Positions 37,468-44,877 of a DNA stretch of 64,000 nucleotides are shown piece after piece. This DNA is from Pseudomonas salomonii. Its GTDB lineage: Bacteria > Pseudomonadota > Gammaproteobacteria > Pseudomonadales > Pseudomonadaceae. Made by a program: the position numbers and the translations under genes. The stretch covers positions 372,001-436,000 of the forward strand of contig NZ_FNOX01000003.1 in assembly GCF_900107155.1 (NCBI RefSeq), in the 5' to 3' direction. The notes under the pieces were generated by a model. That model was given only the letters and a program-made list of their open reading frames with translations. It was not told the origin of the DNA and ran no database searches. Position 1 is the first letter of the stretch, and every line of letters starts with the position of its first letter.

Positions 37468-38225
37468 TGAGGATGCTATTGAAAACCCTGACGGCCCTGG
37501 CCCTCGGTGCCCTGGCACTGACGGCCCAGGCCGAACAGCTCAAGGTGATGACCTCCGGCGGTTTCACCGCCGCCTATAAACTGCTCGGCCCGCAATATGC
37601 CCAGCACAGCGGCGACACCCTGGACACCATCCTCGGCCCGTCGATGGGCAAGGCGCCGGAAGCGATCCCTAACCGCCTGGCCCGTGGCGAACACGCCGAC
37701 GTGGTGATCATGGTCGGCTATGCCCTGGACGACTTGATCAAACAAGGCAAGGTCGACCCTGCGTCCCGCGTGGAACTGGCGGATTCGCGCATCGGCCTGG
37801 TCGTCAAAGAAGGTGCGGCCAAACCGGCGATCGGCACCGATGCCGAGCTGAAGGCAGTGCTGAGCAAAGCCAAGTCCGTGGCGTATTCGGACAGCGCCAG
37901 CGGTGTGTATGTCGAGAAGGAGCTGTTCAAGAAACTCGGCATGCCCGCCAAGGGCACGATGGTCGAGCGCACCCCGGTGGCCGAAAAGGTCGCCAAGGGT
38001 GATTACGAGGTGGGCCTGCAACAGGTGGCGGAATTGTTGCCGGTGCCGGGCGTGACGTACGTGGGCAAGATCCCGGAAGACGTGCAATCGGTGACGCGTT
38101 TTGCGGCGGGCATCCCGGTCAACGCCGAACACCCGGCGCAGGCCAAGGCATTGTTGCAATTCCTGGCCTCGCCCGAAGCGCAACCGGTGGTGCAATCCAC
38201 CGGCCTGGACTCGGTGTCACACTGA
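37467..38225 (+). CDS. Periplasmic substrate-binding protein (ModA-like fold)
   Basis: 252 residues with a signal peptide (residues 1-22, ending AQA). The mature protein has the type II periplasmic-binding fold: LKVMTSGGFTAAYKLLGPQY at the start and VGLQQVAELLPVPGVTYVG later, resembling ModA-type molybdate/oxyanion binders. It is coupled to the MHS transporter, an unusual partner, because ModA-like proteins normally serve ABC transporters and no ABC genes are present. It may serve as a scavenging or signalling protein for organic anions. The end overlaps the convergent LysR gene by nine bases. Confidence 0.8.
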   Translation: MRMLLKTLTALALGALALTAQAEQLKVMTSGGFTAAYKLLGPQYAQHSGDTLDTILGPSMGKAPEAIPNRLARGEHADVVIMVGYALDDLIKQGKVDPASRVELADSRIGLVVKEGAAKPAIGTDAELKAVLSKAKSVAYSDSASGVYVEKELFKKLGMPAKGTMVERTPVAEKVAKGDYEVGLQQVAELLPVPGVTYVGKIPEDVQSVTRFAAGIPVNAEHPAQAKALLQFLASPEAQPVVQSTGLDSVSH

Positions 38226-39119
38226 CCGAAACGGCATCTCGCGCACCAACCGCTCCAACTCCAGCGCCGCTGGCGGCAATGTCCGCCCGCGGCGTTTTAT
38301 CAAGCCCACATGGCGCATCACCTGCGGCTCGATCAGCGGCACACTCACCAGAATAGGGTGTTCGCACGCCGGCATCGCAATCGACGGCACCATCGCCACG
38401 CCCAGCCCCGCCTCCACCAGCCCGATCATGGTGGTCACGTGATGGGTCTCGCAGATACTCGGTTTTTTCACCCGCACGCCGCGCAACGCCTGGTCCAGCA
38501 GGAAGCGGTTGCCCGAGGTTTTGTCCACGGTGATGTAGTCGTGCTCGTAGGCCTCGGCCCAGCTCACGCTGTCGCGTTCGGCCAATAGATGGTCACGGCG
38601 GCAGGCCAGCACATAGCGCTCCTGGAACAGCAACTCGAACTCCACCTCATCGGCCAGGCTGCCGCTGAAACTCACGCCGAAATCCGCCTCGCCGCTTTCC
38701 ACCGCATTGCACACCTCGCCCGCACTGGCATCCAGTACGCGCAGGCGAATCTTCGGGTACAGCTTGTGGAATTCGGAGATCACGTGGGGCATGAAGTAAT
38801 ACGCGGTGGACGGCACACAGGCGATGGTGACGTTGCCCATGCGCGTGGAGGCGACGTTGCTGATCCCCATCAAGGCGATGTCGAGGTCGTCGAGAATGCG
38901 CTCCACCTGAGGCAGGAACGCACGCCCGACCATGGTCAGGCTGACCCGCCGCGTGGTGCGCTCGAACAGCTTGACGTCGAGGGCGGATTCGAGCTTTTCG
39001 ATACGTCGGCTGAGGGCCGGCTGCGAGATGCGGATGGCCTCGGCGGCGCCGCGAAAACTGCCCTTGTCTACCACGGCGCGGAAGGCTTGGAGGTCGTTGA
39101 GGTCGAAGTTGATGATCAC
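38217..39119 (-). CDS. LysR-family regulator
   Basis: 300 residues if started at GTG 39119. The helix-turn-helix is at about residues 5-60 (LNDLQAFRAVVDKGSFRGAAE, SQPALSRRIEKLESALD). The frame is open to ATG 39182, and no clear ribosome site decides between them. The gene converges with the MHS transporter/binding protein unit, so it is a plausible but unproven regulator of that uptake pair. The two stops overlap by nine bases. Confidence 0.85.
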   Translation of the reverse strand: MIINFDLNDLQAFRAVVDKGSFRGAAEAIRISQPALSRRIEKLESALDVKLFERTTRRVSLTMVGRAFLPQVERILDDLDIALMGISNVASTRMGNVTIACVPSTAYYFMPHVISEFHKLYPKIRLRVLDASAGEVCNAVESGEADFGVSFSGSLADEVEFELLFQERYVLACRRDHLLAERDSVSWAEAYEHDYITVDKTSGNRFLLDQALRGVRVKKPSICETHHVTTMIGLVEAGLGVAMVPSIAMPACEHPILVSVPLIEPQVMRHVGLIKRRGRTLPPAALELERLVREMPFRSV

Positions 39120-39425
39120 GGGGGATGGGCCAGTGTGGTCGATTTGGGGGGCATTATCGTACGGCCGGTGGTAAGGCGCCATGCGTGGCGGGGGCGGGTT
39201 GCGTTAATAACCCTACTACAAATATGAAGTCATACATATCAGTGCGTTATTGGCCGAGTGGCGCCACGCAGTCGCGAAAAAGCGTCAATACTTGCGTCCT
39301 GAGTTACTCAAAGGAGAGAGAAACGCCCATGGAAACCTGCCAGAACCCCTACCTGTTTTGGATCGACGATGAGACGCCCGACACCGACATCGGTCAGTTG
39401 CTCCTTGCAACACGCCAATGGTCAA

Positions 39426-39442
39426 GTAGGATTGAATCCTAC
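39426..39442. promoter_or_regulatory. 17-bp perfect palindrome, likely ParD operator
   Basis: GTAGGATT-G-AATCCTAC is a perfect inverted repeat 22 bases before the preferred antitoxin start. Antitoxins of this family bind such palindromes to repress their own operon. A frame continues upstream across it to an ATG at 39330. Confidence 0.6.
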
Positions 39443-39463
39443 CCACTATCTGCGGGCTTCGAC

Positions 39464-39745
39464 ATGCGCTCGACCCAGCAAATGAGCATTACCTTGCCAC
39501 TCGAAATGGCCGCCCTGGTCAAAGCCAAGGTCACTTGCGGTGAATACGCGAGCGAAAGTGAAGTGATACGCGACGGCCTCAGAGCGCTGATGGCCCGTGA
39601 CCGTGCCATGGAAGACTGGTTGCGCGACCAGGTGATCCCTGCCGCAGCCGCTCTCGATGCAGCCCCTGGCCGAGCGCTCTCCACCGAGCAGGTTCGCGAC
39701 CACATGGCAGCCAAGCGCCGGCGAACCGGTACTGAACAACCGTGA
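39464..39745 (+). CDS. ParD-like antitoxin (CopG/RHH family)
   Basis: 93 residues. The ribbon-helix-helix part is at about residues 7-50 (MSITLPLEMAALVKAKVTCG, ESEVIRDGLRALMARD), the DNA-binding domain of ParD antitoxins. The C-terminal part should wrap the toxin. The start at 39464 is chosen since it begins just before the conserved M-S-I-T-L-P-L and since the operator-like palindrome lies upstream. An ATG at 39330 has a strong AAAGGAG ribosome site and is in frame, so a longer form cannot be ruled out. The stop overlaps the start of the toxin. Confidence 0.78.
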   Translation: MRSTQQMSITLPLEMAALVKAKVTCGEYASESEVIRDGLRALMARDRAMEDWLRDQVIPAAAALDAAPGRALSTEQVRDHMAAKRRRTGTEQP

Positions 39746-40056
39746 GTTATTCGGTCGCCTTTGCACCAAAGGCATTAACCCAACTCGAAGCCCTCGAAGA
39801 CTACATCAGCAAAACCGAAGCCCCCGACGTTGCAGCACGTTTTGTCGACAACATCATCAGCTACTGCGACAGCCTTAGCGTGTCTCCATTGCGCGGTAAA
39901 TGCCGTAACGACCTGCTGCCTGCCTTGCGCATCATCCATTACCGGCACACCACCGCCATCGCATTCAGCGGGGCCGCCGAGACTGAAACCGTGTCAATCC
40001 TGGGCGTGTTTTACGGCGGCCAGGATTATGCTGCCCAATTTCAGAATCACGGATGA
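39742..40056 (+). CDS. ParE-family toxin
   Basis: 104 residues starting with GTG in a GTGA overlap with the antitoxin stop, which keeps the two in a fixed ratio. The fold is RelE/ParE-like: an early helix pair (PKALTQLEALEDYISKT) and then LRIIHYRHTTAIAF and ILGVFYGGQDYA as the beta sheet. Members of this ParE group act on gyrase and stop replication; the target of this copy is not known. Confidence 0.82.
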   Translation: MSYSVAFAPKALTQLEALEDYISKTEAPDVAARFVDNIISYCDSLSVSPLRGKCRNDLLPALRIIHYRHTTAIAFSGAAETETVSILGVFYGGQDYAAQFQNHG

Positions 40057-40106
40057 GAGCAAGCCTCACGCCCACCGACGGCGTGCCCAAAAACAAGGAA
40101 GAAAAA

Positions 40107-40985
40107 ATGACTGACACCCCAAATCCGCGTCGACCTTTGCTCTGGGGGTTAAGCCTGACCGGCTTGCTGGTCGTCGCCACCCTGGGATTCTTCGCCTGGC
40201 AAAGTTTCTACCCCGTCAGCGCCGCGACCGGCTGGAGCGTGCAAACCGTGCACCGTGACGTGCCCAAAGCCGCTTCATTGATGCCCATGCCGGATGGCTC
40301 GCTGATGATCAGCCAGGAACTCAATGATGCCAAAGGCAGCATCGTGCGTATCCATCCCGATGGGCGACGCGATGTGGTAGTCGGCAACCTGTCCAAACCC
40401 GACGGCATGTTCGCCACCCACGGCGGCTGGGTCTTCAGCCAGGAAACCGGCAACGCCCCGGTCAGCTTTCTCAAGGATGGTGTGGTTAGCGAGCTGTTTC
40501 GCGGCGAAAACGTGCAAGGCCTGTGGGTTGAGGGCGACGACCTCTACGCCATCGAAGACCGCAAGGACAACGGGCGGCTATTGCGTTATCGCTGGGGTGA
40601 CCAGTCGCTGACGGTCATACGCGACAAGCTGCACGAAGGCGAATCCATCACCCGTTGCACCGATGGCCGAATGCTCTACACCGAAAAGAAAAAAGGCGTG
40701 GTGCGCGAGCTGACCGATGACGGCAGCGATCCGGTGTTGCTGTCGGGGTTGAACAAACCGACGTTCTTGATGTGCGATGAGCGAGGGCTGTGGGTGAATG
40801 AGGATTCGACGCACCGTGCCAGGTTGTTGCTGATTGATAAGCAGGGGCAGCAACAGACGATTTTGTCGTTTCTCAAAGCGCCGCAGTCGATTGTGCCGAC
40901 GGATCGAGGCACTTACTTGCTGGCCGAAGGTGGGCGCAATCGGGTGCTGGAACTGACGCCGGCGGTACGCACAGTGTCGCCCTAA
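40107..40985 (+). CDS. Membrane-anchored beta-propeller (SMP-30/NHL-like) protein
   Basis: 292 residues. A single N-terminal membrane helix (about residues 9-33, GLSLTGLLVVATLGFFAW) anchors a periplasmic domain built of repeats such as MPMPDGSLMIS, IVRIHPDGRRD and DGMFATHGG, typical of a six-bladed propeller of the SMP-30/gluconolactonase or NHL type. The metal ligands are not clear enough to claim lactonase activity. The ATG at 40107 follows AAGGAAG; the ATG at 40053 would overlap the toxin stop. Confidence 0.72.
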   Translation: MTDTPNPRRPLLWGLSLTGLLVVATLGFFAWQSFYPVSAATGWSVQTVHRDVPKAASLMPMPDGSLMISQELNDAKGSIVRIHPDGRRDVVVGNLSKPDGMFATHGGWVFSQETGNAPVSFLKDGVVSELFRGENVQGLWVEGDDLYAIEDRKDNGRLLRYRWGDQSLTVIRDKLHEGESITRCTDGRMLYTEKKKGVVRELTDDGSDPVLLSGLNKPTFLMCDERGLWVNEDSTHRARLLLIDKQGQQQTILSFLKAPQSIVPTDRGTYLLAEGGRNRVLELTPAVRTVSP

Positions 40986-41155
40986 AACCTCGCAGTATGT
41001 GCCCATTTTGAAGTCCATAAACCTGTCAGGAATGACAGTACCGCTGGTCCCGCAGAGCGTTGACTCGAAGTCGGTTTGGGCCTTTTCTTATAGATACGGC
41101 TACCGGTAAATCGGTGGCTTTAAGCGGGCAATTTTGGATTGGAGGGATAGATAAA

Positions 41156-41365
41156 ATGGGCGATAGACAAACTGGAACAGTGAAGTGGTTCAACGACGAA
41201 AAGCACTTTGGATTTATCACACCGCAGAGTGGAGACGACCTTCTCGTTGATTTCAGCACTACTCAAGCGGGCGGTATCAAGACATTAAAAGAAGGACAAC
41301 AAGTCACTTTTGTTGCCATCAGGAGAAAAAAAGGCATGCAAGCCGAAGAGGTTCAAGTGATTTGA
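41156..41365 (+). CDS. Cold-shock domain protein with altered RNA-binding motifs
   Basis: 69 residues, one cold-shock domain: [18 protein letters not shown] at the start, and [10 protein letters not shown] and MQAEEVQVI at the end. RNP1 reads K-H-F-G-F-I instead of K-G-F-G-F-I. RNP2 reads L-L-V-D-F instead of V-F-V-H-F, so the conserved His is an Asp. It still may bind single-stranded nucleic acid, but weakly or with other choice. The ATG at 41156 follows GGAGG; the upstream ATG at 41060 is unconserved. The 5' side has about 170 bp without a gene, possibly a leader with a CTGTCA-GGAA-TGACAG hairpin at 41023-41038. Confidence 0.85.
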   Translation: MGDRQTGTVKWFNDEKHFGFITPQSGDDLLVDFSTTQAGGIKTLKEGQQVTFVAIRRKKGMQAEEVQVI

Positions 41366-41435
41366 ATGGCGATTTGCATACAGCCATAACCCGCCCGAAA
41401 CAGATAACGCACTGCACTGAAACAGGAGGACGGCC

Positions 41436-41659
41436 ATGCCCACAAAGATTCCACAGACTGCCAACGTCACCCGCAGTGCACCCCATCACCGCGCAGTTGC
41501 CTATGATGAACAGGACATCTTCTTTCGCACACCCCCTCTCGCCAGAGTGGGTTGGTGTTGCGAGAGGGGCAAAGTGTCACCTATGACCTGGTAAGAGGGC
41601 CTGACGGAGAGTGGGTGGCAGCCAATATCGAGAGTGTGGAGGAACCCACGCTGAATTAG
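41436..41659 (+). pseudogene. Broken cold-shock-like gene remnant (frameshift)
   Basis: An ATG at 41436 follows AGGAGG and opens a frame of 52 codons that has no known relative. From about 41552 another frame reads LVLREGQSVTYDL then VAANIESVEEP up to a stop at 41659, which looks like the last strands of a cold-shock domain. The two frames join only by a frameshift of two bases (or one in the other sense). Interpretation as a pseudogene is moderate: the first part is too divergent to be sure it belongs to the same gene. Confidence 0.45.
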
Positions 41660-41739
41660 CGCGCCCACACCTGCGGGCTACGAAAAAACGCCTGCGCACT
41701 ACTGAGCAGCGTCTCCAGGCAAACGACGACTCACTGAGA

Positions 41740-42507
41740 TCAGGCCAGCAAGCGCCGTTCGACGCCACTGGCCATGTGCTGCAAATCCTCCACGGGGTTT
41801 CGCCCAATCAGCATGAAAGCATGGGCAGGATTGGCCCAATACACCACGTTCAGGCCTCGGCGCTGCTCGCTGGCCAGCGGCTGCAGGCCCTTTTTACTGG
41901 CGGTAATGCACAGTGCCAAAGGGCCGTGGCGTGGATCGAGGTAGGTGAGTTGGCCGATCAACACGCCGTCATAGTCGAGGATCTGCGCCCGTCGGAATTC
42001 GGCGCCGGGCAGGCTCACGGACTCAGGCGATAACGACACACCCAATTGTGCGCCCACAGAGGTCAACTGGGCCGTGTGAGAGGCCGGATCCAAGCTGAGG
42101 TTTTCCAGAGTCTGTGGCGTGTACAAGGCCATGTATTCGGCCACCGAGGCTCGCCAGCCCTGGCCGGATTCAGCACGCTGCCACCCCATGAACAGGCGAT
42201 CGGCCGCCACGCCGGCCACCGCGAAGCTCGCGGCCACGGCAAGAAAACGCCGACGGCTCCAGGCTTGGGGCGGTGCCGGTGGCAAGGCGTTGAGCATGGC
42301 GCGCAGGCGCTCGGTCGGGGCGTGTTCCAGCACCGTGTCGAAGGCAGCCTTGAACGGCAAGTCGGCGCAGCGCAATGTGTCCAGGTGTGCGGCAAGCGCC
42401 GGGTCAACGCTGGCCTGGTCGGCGATCCGTTGATGGTGGTCGGTGCTCAGTTCGCCATCCAGATAAGCCACTAGCTGCTCATCGGACGGTGTATCGGTAT
42501 GGCTCAT
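41740..42507 (-). CDS. Anti-sigma factor (ECF type)
   Basis: 255 residues. The N-terminal 75 residues are an anti-sigma domain (DEQLVAYLDGELSTD); the zinc motif HxxxCxxC is absent, so it is of the non-zinc class. A single membrane helix at about residues 87-106 is preceded by S84-R-R-R-F-L, which resembles a twin-arginine signal and may direct Tat-dependent insertion. The periplasmic C-terminus is likely the sensor. Its start overlaps the stop of the sigma gene (ATGA at 42504-42507), so both are made together. Confidence 0.85.
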   Translation of the reverse strand: MSHTDTPSDEQLVAYLDGELSTDHHQRIADQASVDPALAAHLDTLRCADLPFKAAFDTVLEHAPTERLRAMLNALPPAPPQAWSRRRFLAVAASFAVAGVAADRLFMGWQRAESGQGWRASVAEYMALYTPQTLENLSLDPASHTAQLTSVGAQLGVSLSPESVSLPGAEFRRAQILDYDGVLIGQLTYLDPRHGPLALCITASKKGLQPLASEQRRGLNVVYWANPAHAFMLIGRNPVEDLQHMASGVERRLLA

Positions 42508-43001
42508 CGCCGTTCTCCGTTGGCTTTATCCTGCTGGGCTGTCGGGGAGGCGGCTTCGGCAAGCTTAATGCGAGCAGCGGCCAGCCGGCTCATCACCGTG
42601 CCGATAGGTATCTGCAGGATTTCGGCAATTTCCTTGTATGAAAGCCCTTCGACATACGCCAGAAACACCGTTTCACGCTGCGCTTCGGGCAAGCCGTTAA
42701 CGCGCTTGATCACCTGCGCAGCGAGGATTTGCTCCTGTGCCTGGCTTTCACCATCAAACGACAATGCCTGTTCGGCATCGACAAACCCCTGCCCCTGGCG
42801 CACCCGTTGCGAGCGCAGTTCGTTGAGCCAGATCGAATGCATGATCGCCAGCAACCAACGATCCAGGCGCGTGCCGGCCACAAATTGCCCGGCACGCTCC
42901 AAGGCCCTGACGCAGGTGGCTTGCACCAGGTCTTCGGCCAGGTGCTTTTGTCGCGACAACACCCACCCGTATCGCCATAACCGTGGCAACAACTGGCCCA
43001 A
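42504..43001 (-). CDS. ECF sigma factor
   Basis: 165 residues if the TTG at 43001 is the start. Sigma region 2 is seen in LAEDLVQATCVRALERA and DRWLLAIMHSIWLNELR, and region 4 in LPEAQRETVFLAYVEGLSYK with IPIGTVMSRLAAARIKL. It drives a regulon that usually includes its own operon, and the next gene encodes its anti-sigma factor. The start is uncertain: the only canonical start in reach is the TTG, which has no ribosome site. A perfect AGGAGG stands five bases before an in-frame ATC at 43031, which would give ten more residues (I-V-R-D-A-E-F-R-R-E). The upstream neighbour in the operon is a TPR protein. Confidence 0.85.
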   Translation of the reverse strand: MGQLLPRLWRYGWVLSRQKHLAEDLVQATCVRALERAGQFVAGTRLDRWLLAIMHSIWLNELRSQRVRQGQGFVDAEQALSFDGESQAQEQILAAQVIKRVNGLPEAQRETVFLAYVEGLSYKEIAEILQIPIGTVMSRLAAARIKLAEAASPTAQQDKANGERR

Positions 43002-43036
43002 CTCGCGGCGAAACTCAGCGTCCCGAACGATGGCTG

Positions 43037-43042
43037 CCTCCT
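43037..43042 (-). promoter_or_regulatory. Perfect ribosome binding site in front of a possible ATC start
   Basis: On the minus strand AGGAGG is followed by CAGCC and then ATC, in frame with the sigma factor. No ATG, GTG or TTG occurs between the preceding in-frame TGA (13 codons before the ATC region) and the TTG at 43001. The site therefore fits an unusual ATC start better than the TTG. Confidence 0.5.
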
Positions 43043-43061
43043 GCGGACCGGTTCACGGCGT

Positions 43062-43613
43062 TCAAGCCTGTGGCGCTGCGGCGATGGCTGCGGCCAGGTC
43101 TTCGTATTCTTCGCAGGTGGTACTGCACAAGGCTTTGATTTTTACCAGTTGCTCTTGCGCCAGGTCGACCCGGCCCTTGATCACATAGGCCTCACCCAGG
43201 TACTCGCGAACCTGTGCATAGTCAGGGTCAAGTTCGACCGACTTCAGGTAATAACCGATGCCTTCATCGGTGCGCCCCAGCTTGCGCGTGGCGTAGCCGC
43301 GATAGTTGAGGGCCTTGGCGGTGTTGGGATTTTGCAGGGTGTCGAGCAAGCTCAGCGCCTCATCGAAGCGCCCGTCCTTGGCCAAGCGATAGGCGTAATC
43401 GGTGCGGTCGGCATCAGAGGTGGCCTTGCTGGTTTGCAGCACGCACTTGCCGGTCTTGGTGTCCCAGACCTGGCCTTTGGGGCAGTTGGGCTTGGGCGGG
43501 GCCGACTCATCGCCGGAGGCGTGGGCCTGGCCTGCGAGCAAAGCGGCGGCCAGGCAAGCGCCGAAGAACAGCGCGGTGCGGTAGGTGACGGGGTGTGCTT
43601 GGCGGGTCTTCAT
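43062..43613 (-). CDS. Exported TPR-type protein
   Basis: 183 residues with a signal peptide (residues 1-32, ending GQAHA). A short Cys-containing motif follows: CPKGQVWDTKTGKCV, two Cys 13 residues apart that could form a disulfide. The rest (about 65-180) holds two or three tetratricopeptide-like helix pairs (YAYRLAKDGRFDEALSLLDT, YYLKSVELDPDYAQVREYLG). It is likely a periplasmic scaffold, perhaps the signal sensed by the sigma/anti-sigma pair downstream. ATG 43613 is the start; upstream frame is unconserved. Confidence 0.8.
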   Translation of the reverse strand: MKTRQAHPVTYRTALFFGACLAAALLAGQAHASGDESAPPKPNCPKGQVWDTKTGKCVLQTSKATSDADRTDYAYRLAKDGRFDEALSLLDTLQNPNTAKALNYRGYATRKLGRTDEGIGYYLKSVELDPDYAQVREYLGEAYVIKGRVDLAQEQLVKIKALCSTTCEEYEDLAAAIAAAPQA

Positions 43614-43653
43614 GGTTGTCTTACTCCGTAACAATAGGGAGGAAACATCACTG

Positions 43654-44205
43654 TTAAAGCGCATTGCGTGCGCCCGGCAACATGCGGCGCAAGGTGCTGT
43701 CACCCAGCACGTAGTGATGCCAAAGCGCAGCAATGGCATGCACGCCCGCCAGCATGATGATCGCCCAGGCCACATTGTTATGCAGGCCGCCCAAGGTGTC
43801 CCGCCAGGCATGATCGATCACAAAAGGCGCGGGCACGGCAAACAGTCCGAAAAAATTGAAGGGCTCACCTTGAGCCCAGCGAAACAAAAAGCCCAACACC
43901 ATCTGCGACACCAGCAACAGGTACAGGCAACCATGTGCCAATTTCGCCAGCAGGTTAAGCGCTGGGTGACTGTCGGCCCTGGGCCGAGTGCCGCCGAACA
44001 CACGCCACAGAATCCGCGCGACAACCAGCAGCGCCATGGCGATACCTAACGAAATATGCACCGATTGCAGGCCCTTGCGCAGCGGCGTGCCCTTCTCCAG
44101 GTTTTCCCAGATATGCGCACTGGCAAACATGAAAATCACAACGGCGGCGGTCAGCCAGTGGAAGCTGCGAGTGAGGCGGTCATAGCGATCGGATGCTGTG
44201 TTCAT
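43654..44205 (-). CDS. Cytochrome b561 (CybB-like)
   Basis: 183 residues with four predicted membrane helices and His residues at the positions for two heme b groups (for example RSFHWLTAAVVIFMF near residue 15, HISLGIAMALLV, HGCLYLLLVSQMVLGF, and HAIAALWHHYVLGD at the end). It accepts electrons from quinol and passes them to a periplasmic partner. The ATG at 44205 follows CAGGAAA. Probably the first gene of a four-gene unit with the TPR, sigma and anti-sigma genes, with gaps of about 40, 60 and -4 bp. Confidence 0.85.
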   Translation of the reverse strand: MNTASDRYDRLTRSFHWLTAAVVIFMFASAHIWENLEKGTPLRKGLQSVHISLGIAMALLVVARILWRVFGGTRPRADSHPALNLLAKLAHGCLYLLLVSQMVLGFLFRWAQGEPFNFFGLFAVPAPFVIDHAWRDTLGGLHNNVAWAIIMLAGVHAIAALWHHYVLGDSTLRRMLPGARNAL

Positions 44206-44290
44206 GGACGTTTCCTGGGTGGTCTGTGGAGTGAACACCGCAGTGGCGAAAGTTATTCGGTGAGGGACGAATAATTTTTACTGATCGGGA

Positions 44291-44332
44291 AACGAAGAAG
44301 CCCCGCCGCTGATTCAGCGACGGGGCGTTTTT
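44291..44332. terminator. Strong hairpin terminator
   Basis: GCCCCGCCGCT and AGCGACGGGGC form an 11-bp stem with one mismatch, loop GATTC, followed by GTTTTT on the plus strand and preceded by an A-rich stretch in the other direction. It sits between the leftward gene at 44349 and the cytochrome gene and probably ends the former. Confidence 0.8.
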
Positions 44333-44348
44333 ATGCGGTGTTTATGAT

Positions 44349-44603
44349 TCAGCTGCCACGCTCTTTGTTGGCTTGAGAGAGGACCGATGCCGCCAGGGAC
44401 TTGGTGTCCTCACTGTATTTATCGCTTTGAAGGGCTTTGCCGGCTTTCTCCTCCATGTGTGCGCTCGTCTGCTTATCCGTACCGGTCTGGGACAGCGCCG
44501 ACGCGGCCAGGCTTTTGGCGATGGCCGAGGCGTTTGGATTATTCAAGGTTTCGGCGGCCAACGTCGCCATCGTGCTGGAGGTCTTTTTTGTGTTTTTGCT
44601 CAT
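44349..44603 (-). CDS. Small conserved hydrophilic protein with an internal repeat
   Basis: 84 residues, high in Ser, Thr, Ala and Lys. Two similar segments occur: AKSLAASALSQTGTDKQTS near residue 29 and TKSLAASVLSQANKERGS at the end, so SLAAS-x-LSQ is repeated about 38 residues apart. Each may form one amphipathic helix. An AAAGGA precedes the ATG. No function is known; small stress-induced proteins of pseudomonads have similar composition. Confidence 0.65.
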   Translation of the reverse strand: MSKNTKKTSSTMATLAAETLNNPNASAIAKSLAASALSQTGTDKQTSAHMEEKAGKALQSDKYSEDTKSLAASVLSQANKERGS

Positions 44604-44877
44604 GGTGCATTTCCTTTGCGTTTGAGGGAAACCCTACGAGTGAACGACTCGTCGTCAGAAGATAGTGAGTTAAATATCCGTTCGCAACGAACTGGCTGTA
44701 GCCTTTGTTTTTAAAAGATGTAAGAAAGATTCCAGTGCTATGTAGTACCCGCCCAGATCGATATTCACACAATGATAATATTTGAAAAGTCGCCTTGTTT
44801 TTATTAGATTTCCGCCCGGCCGGTCACGGCAACTTCGCCTGCGCGCCGCTCTACTAACCCTTCAAGGATGACCCTGC

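Noticed and set aside
36325..37518. 397-residue leftward frame opposite the MHS transporter
   Set aside because: His/Gln/Arg-rich shadow of the transporter gene with no domain or ribosome site.
37467..38225. Molybdate ABC transporter (modABC)
   Set aside because: The binding protein resembles ModA, but no permease or ATPase gene follows; its partner here is an MHS symporter.
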